Source: an uncultured Eggerthellaceae bacterium
Lineage (GTDB): Bacteria > Actinomycetota > Coriobacteriia > Coriobacteriales > Eggerthellaceae
Assembly: GCA_910588435.1 (NCBI GenBank)
Contig: CAJUPL010000035.1
Location: 1 to 18,079, forward strand
Length of the DNA: 18,079 nt
Reading direction: 5' to 3'
Made by a program: the position numbers and the translations under genes. Position 1 is the stretch's first letter. Each line of letters starts with the position of its first letter. Of this stretch, positions 7,989 to 14,500 are shown in pieces. The notes beneath the pieces are model-generated. The model worked only from the letters and a program-made list of their open reading frames with translations, was not told the origin of the DNA and searched no databases.

Positions 7989-9252
7989 AGAGGATGGTCT
8001 CTTCGGGTACATCCATGAGGATGCACTCCACCTCGTCACCCGCGTGCTTGGGATCGAGTCCTTCGGGCATGATCGCCATGCAGTTGGAGCGCTGGATCAC
8101 GCCGAAGAGCCCTGAGCTCTGGTTCTTTGCTGGTGTGACCTCATACGTCCCGTCAGATGCCTTGGAATAGACTGAGCGAAGGAGGATCCGTCTAGGATCC
8201 TTCTTCTTCATGTCCTTGGTGATCTTTGCTCTTATGCGAGGGAATTCAAGTGCGCTGAAGCCTTGCATCTTCCTTAACGCCGGACGGATCAGCATCTGGA
8301 ACCCGCAATATGCAGCTGCCGGATTCCCAGGAAGGCCGAACACTGGCGTGCCTGAGACGCGCCCGAACGTCTGGGCCTTGCCGGGACGCATGTTGACCAG
8401 CGTCATATAGACTTCGCCGGCATCTGCTACCACCTGCTTGATGAAATCATAATCACCATTGGCAGCACCGCCTGTGGTGATCACGAAATCGAAGTCCTTT
8501 GCAGCCTCTGTCACAGCATGATGCAGGTCATCATATGTGTCAGGCACTATCGGCATTATGGTTGGGATGCCGCCCGCTTCCAACACGCATGCGGCCATGG
8601 CTTGCGAATTGGACTCCCTGATATGCCCAGGGCCTGGAACCTGCGTTGGAGGCACGAGCTCTGAGCCCGTTGCCATGATGGCAACCTTCGGGCGTCTATG
8701 AACGTCAAACTCGATCACTCCGCAGCTTGCAAGACACCCAAGGCCTGCTGCCCCTATCACGTCTCCTGCCCTCAGGACGACGTCTCCTGCATGGGCTTCT
8801 TCGCCTGCAGCGCGGACGTTAGAACCAACCTCGCAAGGAGCTGTGAAGGAAACGACAGACCCGGTCTTGCCATCTCCGGACACAACGCCCACGATCTCAT
8901 ACTTGACCACGGAATCCGCAGCGCTAGGCAGCTCCGCACCCGTCATTATGCGAACGCATTCGTCCTCACCGATAGGCCCTTCGTAGACGCTGCCAGCACC
9001 GATCTCAGCGATCACCCTGAGATTCACCGGGTGCTCATCAGTTGCAGATCCTAGCTGAGCTGCGCGTAGCGCGTACCCATCCATTGCTGAATGCGCGAAC
9101 GGGGCCACATCTATGTCACTTGAAGCTGGCGTGGCCGCAACCCTCCCCAAAGACTCAAGGAGAGAGACCTTCTCAGAAGGTAATGGTTCAACCTGCGAGA
9201 GGACTACGCTTCGCGCTTCCTCTACTGATAGCATCTCATCTGCACCAGGCAT
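7987..9252 (-). CDS. moeA: Molybdopterin molybdenumtransferase MoeA
   Basis: A 421-residue protein of standard MoeA length and domain order that inserts molybdenum into adenylated molybdopterin. Landmarks are SAMDGYAL (55-62), RIMTGAELP (101-109), IRESNS (211-216), TTGGAANGDYDF (259-270), MRPGKAQTFG (288-297) and FGLPGNPAA (305-313), followed by a C-terminal beta domain (about 335-415). The 259-270 loop is usually TTGGVSxGxxD; here Ala-Ala replaces Val-Ser while the downstream aspartates remain. The start ATG directly abuts the enolase stop (TAGATG, 0 bp gap), so translation is very probably coupled. An ATG at codon 7 is an alternative. The mogA-like gene follows by 8 bp. Confidence 0.96.
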   Translation of the reverse strand: MPGADEMLSVEEARSVVLSQVEPLPSEKVSLLESLGRVAATPASSDIDVAPFAHSAMDGYALRAAQLGSATDEHPVNLRVIAEIGAGSVYEGPIGEDECVRIMTGAELPSAADSVVKYEIVGVVSGDGKTGSVVSFTAPCEVGSNVRAAGEEAHAGDVVLRAGDVIGAAGLGCLASCGVIEFDVHRRPKVAIMATGSELVPPTQVPGPGHIRESNSQAMAACVLEAGGIPTIMPIVPDTYDDLHHAVTEAAKDFDFVITTGGAANGDYDFIKQVVADAGEVYMTLVNMRPGKAQTFGRVSGTPVFGLPGNPAAAYCGFQMLIRPALRKMQGFSALEFPRIRAKITKDMKKKDPRRILLRSVYSKASDGTYEVTPAKNQSSGLFGVIQRSNCMAIMPEGLDPKHAGDEVECILMDVPEETIL

Positions 9253-10548
9253 CTAACCACGCCTAACGTTGTAGAAGGCATCCATGCCAGCATATGTGGC
9301 CTGAGAATCAAGCTGCTCTTCGATGCGGATCAGCTGGTTGTACTTGGCAACGCGGTCAGAGCGCGCAGGTGCGCCGGTCTTGATCTGACCCACGTTAGTG
9401 GCAACAGCAAGGTCAGCGATGGTGGTGTCTTCCGTCTCACCAGAGCGGTGGCTCATCACGCAAGCATACCCATGGGTCTTCGCAAGCTCTATGGCATCCA
9501 GCGTCTCGGTGAGAGAGCCTATCTGGTTCACCTTGATGAGGATGGCGTTCGCGCACCCGAGCTGGATGCCCTTCGCAAGGCGCTTTGAGTTGGTGACGAA
9601 CAGGTCATCACCCACCAGCTGCACCTTGTCACCGATGCGCTCAGTGAGCTTCTTCCAGCCGTCCCAGTCCTCTTCGGCCATGCCATCCTCGATGGAGATG
9701 ATGGGGTACTTCTCAACTAGCGCTGCCCAGTAATCCACCATCTCGTCTGAGGTCAGCTCTCGCCCCTCGCCTGCAAGTACGTACTTGCCGCTCTTCTCAT
9801 CGTAGAACTCAGTGGAAGCCGGATCCATTGCGAACATGATGTCGCGGCCGGGCTTGTATCCGGCAGCCTCACATGCGCGCACGATGTACTCGAGAGGCTC
9901 CTCATTGGACTTCAGGTTGGGCGCGAAGCCGCCTTCGTCCCCCACGCCTCCGCCAAGCCCAGCATCATGCAGGACCTTCTTCAGCGTGTGATAGATCTCA
10001 GCGCACCAGCGAAGCGCCTCAGTGAACGAAGCGGCTCCAACGGGCATGATCATGAACTCCTGGAAGTCAACGTTGTTGTCAGCATGCACGCCACCATTCA
10101 GGATGTTCATCATGGGCGTTGGCAGCGTATGCGCATTCACCCCGCCGATGTACCTATACAGTGGCAAAAGCGACGTCTCAGCTGCAGCCTTAGCAGCTGC
10201 CAGAGATGCACCCAAGATGGCATTCGCACCCATGGCGCCCTTGTTCTCAGTTGCGTCCAGCTCCAGCATGACCTGATCCAGCTCACGTTGATCGGTTGCA
10301 TCCAGCCCTATGAGCGCCTCTGCGATATCCTCATTCACATGAGAGACGGCATCTTGGACGCCTTTGCCCATGTACCTATGGACATCATCATCGCGAAGCT
10401 CCACGGCCTCGAAAGCGCCCGTTGACGCTCCAGACGGGACAGCGGCGCGCCCCATCGATCCATCTGAGCAGAGGACCTCCACCTCAACGGTTGGATTGCC
10501 TCTTGAATCAAGTATCTCGCGCCCGATAACGTCCACGATCATAGCCAT
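9253..10548 (-). CDS. eno: Enolase (phosphopyruvate hydratase)
   Basis: Glycolytic enzyme converting 2-phosphoglycerate to phosphoenolpyruvate. At 431 residues from the ATG at 10548 it has the usual length. Conserved elements are SRGNPTVEVEV (15-25), the SGAST loop (39-43), catalytic acid E205 (GDEGGF), Mg ligands D242, E287 and D314, and the catalytic base K339 in the signature ILIKVNQIGSLTET (336-349). The frame extends nine codons upstream to 10575, but AAGGGG lies 6 nt before the ATG at 10548 and family N-termini begin at this position. A TATGAA/TTGCTA pair at 10571-10597 with a short 15-bp spacer is a weak promoter candidate. Enolase leads a run of unrelated housekeeping genes. Confidence 0.97.
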   Translation of the reverse strand: MAMIVDVIGREILDSRGNPTVEVEVLCSDGSMGRAAVPSGASTGAFEAVELRDDDVHRYMGKGVQDAVSHVNEDIAEALIGLDATDQRELDQVMLELDATENKGAMGANAILGASLAAAKAAAETSLLPLYRYIGGVNAHTLPTPMMNILNGGVHADNNVDFQEFMIMPVGAASFTEALRWCAEIYHTLKKVLHDAGLGGGVGDEGGFAPNLKSNEEPLEYIVRACEAAGYKPGRDIMFAMDPASTEFYDEKSGKYVLAGEGRELTSDEMVDYWAALVEKYPIISIEDGMAEEDWDGWKKLTERIGDKVQLVGDDLFVTNSKRLAKGIQLGCANAILIKVNQIGSLTETLDAIELAKTHGYACVMSHRSGETEDTTIADLAVATNVGQIKTGAPARSDRVAKYNQLIRIEEQLDSQATYAGMDAFYNVRRG

Positions 10549-10596
10549 GGATTGCCCCTTTCGAAGGTGATTCATACACAGTTCGCAATGATAGCA

Positions 10597-10623
10597 AAAG
10601 GGCGGGTACGTGACCCGCCCTTT
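10597..10623 (-). terminator. Rho-independent terminator of the peptidase/cohesin operon
   Basis: A perfect 10-bp inverted repeat AAAGGGCGGG (10597-10606) / CCCGCCCTTT (10614-10623) with a 7-nt loop begins about 25 bp after the cohesin-like gene stop. On the minus strand it ends in a TTTT run. It isolates the surface-protein operon from eno. Confidence 0.85.
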
Positions 10624-10647
10624 GAGAGCTAGTTGAATGAGACTGCC

Positions 10648-11472
10648 TTATGAGCGCTTCTTGCGAACGATCAAGAATGCCATGACCACCAATGCCAGAG
10701 CAGCCACCACGAGCAATGTGACCACGAGGGGCATCAACGTGTCACCAGTCTGGCTCAGATCGGACTTCACGTTGTTGATGTTCCTTTCAGGCTCGTCCTC
10801 AGGCCTGTACTTGTCATACGGGCCCATCTCTTCCTCATTGCCGTCATCATCTATCTCTGCATCACCTTCCACAGGAGGGGCAGGAGGCTCTTCCTCGGTG
10901 CGCCAAGTTCCAAGGAGCGCTGAGAACGGCTCAGCTTGAAATACGCCATTCTCAGACTCTATGTGAGAGCTGTTCACAGTGCGAAGGGCGTAGATGCCCG
11001 AAGCGTCAACCTCGGGATCATCCGCAACGGTTGGATCTATCTCTGGAACAGACACCGACACCTCAGCACCTGAGCTCTTCTCGGTGTCTAGCCCAAGGGT
11101 GATCTTGCCAAGATACAGATTCCCACCGATGAGGTTGCTTCCGCCTGCAACATAGAGAGTGATGCGAGTCTTGTCAGCAACATCCTTGATCGTGTATTCG
11201 TGGATCTTCGAGTTCTGGGTGATGGCATCGCTGAACACGAAGCCTATCTCTACGGAATCCGACTGCTCGGCATTCACATCAACATCAAGCTCGAGCGAGA
11301 ATGCGCTGACATCATCTATCGAGTCATCCAATGTGACCTCAACAGCATCTCCTACTTGCTTGAATGATATGAGCTTATCGCCGTCAGCCCATGCAACACC
11401 CACGGCGCTCAGGCTGAGCACAACTGCGCAGATGAGCCCAGCCAGAACAGCTCTAGTCCTCTTCAGCATCAT
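10648..11472 (-). CDS. Cohesin-like cell-surface protein with sortase sorting signal
   Basis: A 274-residue secreted protein with four parts. A signal peptide (1-29) has cleavage predicted after AWA. A roughly 115-residue all-beta region (about 34-147) has the cohesin pattern: VSAFSLELDVD near the N-terminus and ITLYVAGGSNLIGGNLYLGKITL later. An acidic, proline-rich stalk covers about 190-237. The C-terminal sorting signal is LSQTGD (239-244), a hydrophobic helix (245-269) and RKKRS. It should be cell-wall linked, displaying one cohesin-like domain. The frame opens at 11502, 3 bp after the peptidase stop, but that ATG has no nearby Shine-Dalgarno. The ATG at 11472 follows AGGAAGAGGAAG and gives a normal signal peptide. 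Being the second gene behind a dockerin-bearing peptidase supports the cohesin reading. Cohesin assignment is by pattern recognition, not by profile search. Confidence 0.75.
   Translation of the reverse strand: MMLKRTRAVLAGLICAVVLSLSAVGVAWADGDKLISFKQVGDAVEVTLDDSIDDVSAFSLELDVDVNAEQSDSVEIGFVFSDAITQNSKIHEYTIKDVADKTRITLYVAGGSNLIGGNLYLGKITLGLDTEKSSGAEVSVSVPEIDPTVADDPEVDASGIYALRTVNSSHIESENGVFQAEPFSALLGTWRTEEEPPAPPVEGDAEIDDDGNEEEMGPYDKYRPEDEPERNINNVKSDLSQTGDTLMPLVVTLLVVAALALVVMAFLIVRKKRS
10741..10758 (-). other. Sortase sorting motif LSQTGD
   Basis: Codons for L-S-Q-T-G-D sit directly before a 25-residue hydrophobic segment and a basic tail. This is the layout of LPxTG substrates, with Ser replacing Pro at the second position. 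No sortase gene is present in the window. Confidence 0.75.
11032..11373 (-). other. Cohesin-like domain coding region
   Basis: Encodes the single extracellular beta-sandwich of the surface protein. Its alternating hydrophobic strands, the AFSLELDVD segment and the late VAGGSNLIGG...LGKITL segment correspond to the conserved strands of dockerin-binding cohesins. A related CBM-like or bacterial Ig-like beta-sandwich is the main alternative. Confidence 0.6.
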
Positions 11473-11475
11473 GTT

Positions 11476-11487
11476 CTTCCTCTTCCT
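11476..11487 (-). promoter_or_regulatory. Shine-Dalgarno favouring the internal ATG of the cohesin-like gene
   Basis: The minus strand reads AGGAAGAGGAAG just before ATGATG at 11472. The inner AGAGG is 6 nt from the ATG. No purine-rich site precedes the first in-frame ATG at 11502. Confidence 0.6.
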
Positions 11488-11505
11488 GTTCGTTGGCTTC
11501 ATCTG

Positions 11506-14500
11506 CTATTGGTTCTGAGCGTTCCTGAGCGTTATGCCCGGAAGCGCATCCTTTGCTGGCACATCCACGAAGACGGTATCAGCAACCAGCCTCTGACCCT
11601 CATTCGTGAAGGCGTCGTTCACGCGATAGAGCTCTGCACGAACCTGAGTGGGCCACGTGCCGTCAGTTGGCGCGATCCAGTACACCCAACGGCCATCAGC
11701 GGTATCACCGATCTTGGATCCGTCAGGAACCTCAGCCAGAAGGACCTGTTCGGCATTCAGCATCTCGCCCTCATCCGTCTTGATGGAGCCGCCCACTATC
11801 GTGCCTGCCTGGTCATACAGCACCACCACGTTATACGCAGGATTGCCCTTCACTGATCCCGTGAAGATGATGCTGCCCTGAGGGATCACCTTGGATGGAT
11901 CATCTGCATCCAGCTGGAAGTCAGCTGTGAGGGTGCCGATGGCATTCACGTCCTCTTGGCCTGCCACCTTCGTGAAGTCTATGTTGTCACCAGATGGGCC
12001 GAAGATGGAGAGCTCCTTGATGGAGAGCTCCTTGTTGGCAGCCCCTGGTGCCTTGATGCGAACGTAGCGAGCATTCTCAACGCAGATCCATGCGCCCTCG
12101 GTGCCATCTTCGTTCTTGCCAGTGAAGAAGACATCTGCATAGCCCTCATCGTTGATGCTGAACATGCCAGATGCAACCTCAGTGAAGTTGAGTCCGTTCA
12201 CGCTGGTCTCTATGACGTAATCACCGATGGCATTGCCATCCCCTGGCGTATAGCGAACAGAGACGACAGGGCTCATCTTCTTCATGTCGATCATGACATA
12301 GGGATCGGCTGCGTCTGCACCTGTGCCGTTGGTGCGCCCGACGAACTGGCCCTCACCTGTGAGCACTGCATCTATGGCCTTGGGAGCGCTGGCCGCTGCC
12401 TCATCTGGGCACTCAGGCTCAGCAGAGACATCAACATCATCGTTGGCCTGATCAGAGTTGGTCTGGACCAAGTTGGTCTCTGCTGACCACTCAGTTGGCG
12501 TGTAGCGCCCGTTACCATCAAGCTTCATCTGGTTGGTAGCAGCCACAGCTGAGTAGTTCAGGAACTTGTCAACGGCCTTCACCTGATAGGAGACTGCGCG
12601 GTTGCCAAGGTATGCAGCATCGTCCTCGTATGTTGCAGAGCCATCAGCACCTGCCTGAGCGAAGCCGACCACCTCTGTCTGCATGACGCCAGAAGCATAC
12701 GTCACGCGGGTCACCTCATATCCGATGAGAGAGCTCGCCAAGGATGCATCCTTCACGCCCAAGCTCAGCGTCACCTTGCTATTGCTCTGCTTGGCGCTAG
12801 CAGATACCACATCAGCACCTGTCACCTTAGGAGCATTCGGATTGGCCTTCGCCCACGCAGCAGCATCGTCGTTCACATACTGCAGCCCGCGAACCTCTTT
12901 CGGGAACTGGGAGATGTAAGCCCTGGTCTCATCATTGGGCACCATGCCCCAGCTGGTGAAGAAGTCCGTCAGATCCATCTCAGCAGCAGCGCTTGCCAGG
13001 CGGATGATGTTCTGGCTCTCACCAGCGTTGCAGACGAGCGCTACTCCGTTCGGCGCAGGAGCTGAAGCTGGGTTCCTGGCATACCCATCAACGCGTGCGA
13101 AGAAGCGGTTGGCGCGCAGTGCCTCATAGTTGTCATACAGCGTGTAGATCTCATTCGAATCATGAGCCAGCATGAGCTGCCAATACATGGCCAGCTGCGT
13201 GAACACGTTGCCCGTGCGCCCGATGGCGCCTGAGGTCACGCGATCATAGACCGCATCGTACTTGAAGCGAGTGGTGCCCTCATTGATCATGCGGCAGAGC
13301 TGCGCGAAGTAGTTGTTCGTCACCTCCGCGTAGGAATAGCGGCTGTTGTTGATGTTGTGCCCGATCTCATGAGCGGTACCCCAACCGAAGTAGTTGCCGT
13401 CGCCCTTCTGGCGAGTAGCGCCAGGCTTCGTTGCCGCATCAGAGATGGGGCTCAGGATGGCGAAGTTGCCAGACTGCGGGAAGTCAACGCCGATGTGGTT
13501 CCCAGCTGCGTACATGAATGCACCGTCGAACATGACCATGCAGCGGATGTTCAGGTGCTGAGATGAGATCTCATTGGTCTTCGCAACGCCGTCGCCAGGC
13601 TCCATGAGGCCCTTATGCTGATAGAAGAGCTTCATCAGCTGCTCAGAACCATCCATGTGCTCTATGAGCTTGGCGGCGCGCTCGCTCACTGAAGAGCCGG
13701 TGCATGCGCGTGCAGCTTGCGATGCCGGCACTGAGTAGAGCATGGTATCCGTCATGATCTCAGTTGCATTGTGGATGCAATTGCGGTCATTGTAGTTGCA
13801 TGCAACGCTTGGGTTGATGGTGTCTTGCGGCACCTTGTCAACCACCAGCTTGCTCTCTGCCTGGTGCGCCGCGCGGTGAGCATCTTCGCTGTTCTTGGAG
13901 GTCTCCAGCAAGGTCAGCGTGATGTCAAGCTCATTGATGTACTGCTCAGCCCTTGCTATGCGCTCAGCGTGATCGGTCACGTTGTGCAGGTCAAGCGTCG
14001 GGATGTCATGTCCGCCCATGACGCGGACATACCAGGTCTCGTTCGGGTTGTTGCCCGTGTACTGAGCATACAGAGGACCGCCGTGCTCCTTGTCCTTCTC
14101 CTGGATCTTCTCCGGGACAGTGTAGATCGTCCTCTTGCCCACATTGAACGTTCCGCCATAGCTGGGAGCTGCGCTCACCTCTGGATATTGCTGGCCAACA
14201 TACATCTGCAGCTTGGAGTTGGAGCTTGCATTCTTGGAGGTTGCATACAGGATCAGCTGATCGCCCGCTGCTGCAACCTTGCCTAGCGGCTGCCAAGAAT
14301 TCAGACCGCCCATGCCAAGGCTCTTCCCGCTGTCAGCTGCAGCTGAGATGTCAGTATGGATCTCTATGACCTCAGAGAGGCCTGCCTTCTCATCAGCTAG
14401 GAGCTGGCGTGCGAAGTCAAGATCCATCTGCACGGCAGACTTGTACGGATAGTAGTTGCCATCAGAGTCTGGGGTGTTCAAACGAGCGTCCAGTGCGTCG

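Noticed and set aside
7979..8026. ATG start at 8026 for the mogA-like gene
   Set aside because: It would overlap moeA by 40 bp and lacks a ribosome binding site, while GTG at 7978 has a perfect AGGAGG.
10571..10597. Enolase promoter with TATGAA and TTGCTA
   Set aside because: The spacer is only 15 bp, both hexamers are weak, and the upstream one overlaps the terminator; kept as a remark in the enolase entry and not listed as a feature.
13771..14286. Long plus-strand open frame (171 codons) opposite the peptidase gene, and many similar plus-strand frames
   Set aside because: They lie opposite well-supported genes, have no recognisable domains or ribosome binding sites, and follow from the codon use of the real minus-strand genes.
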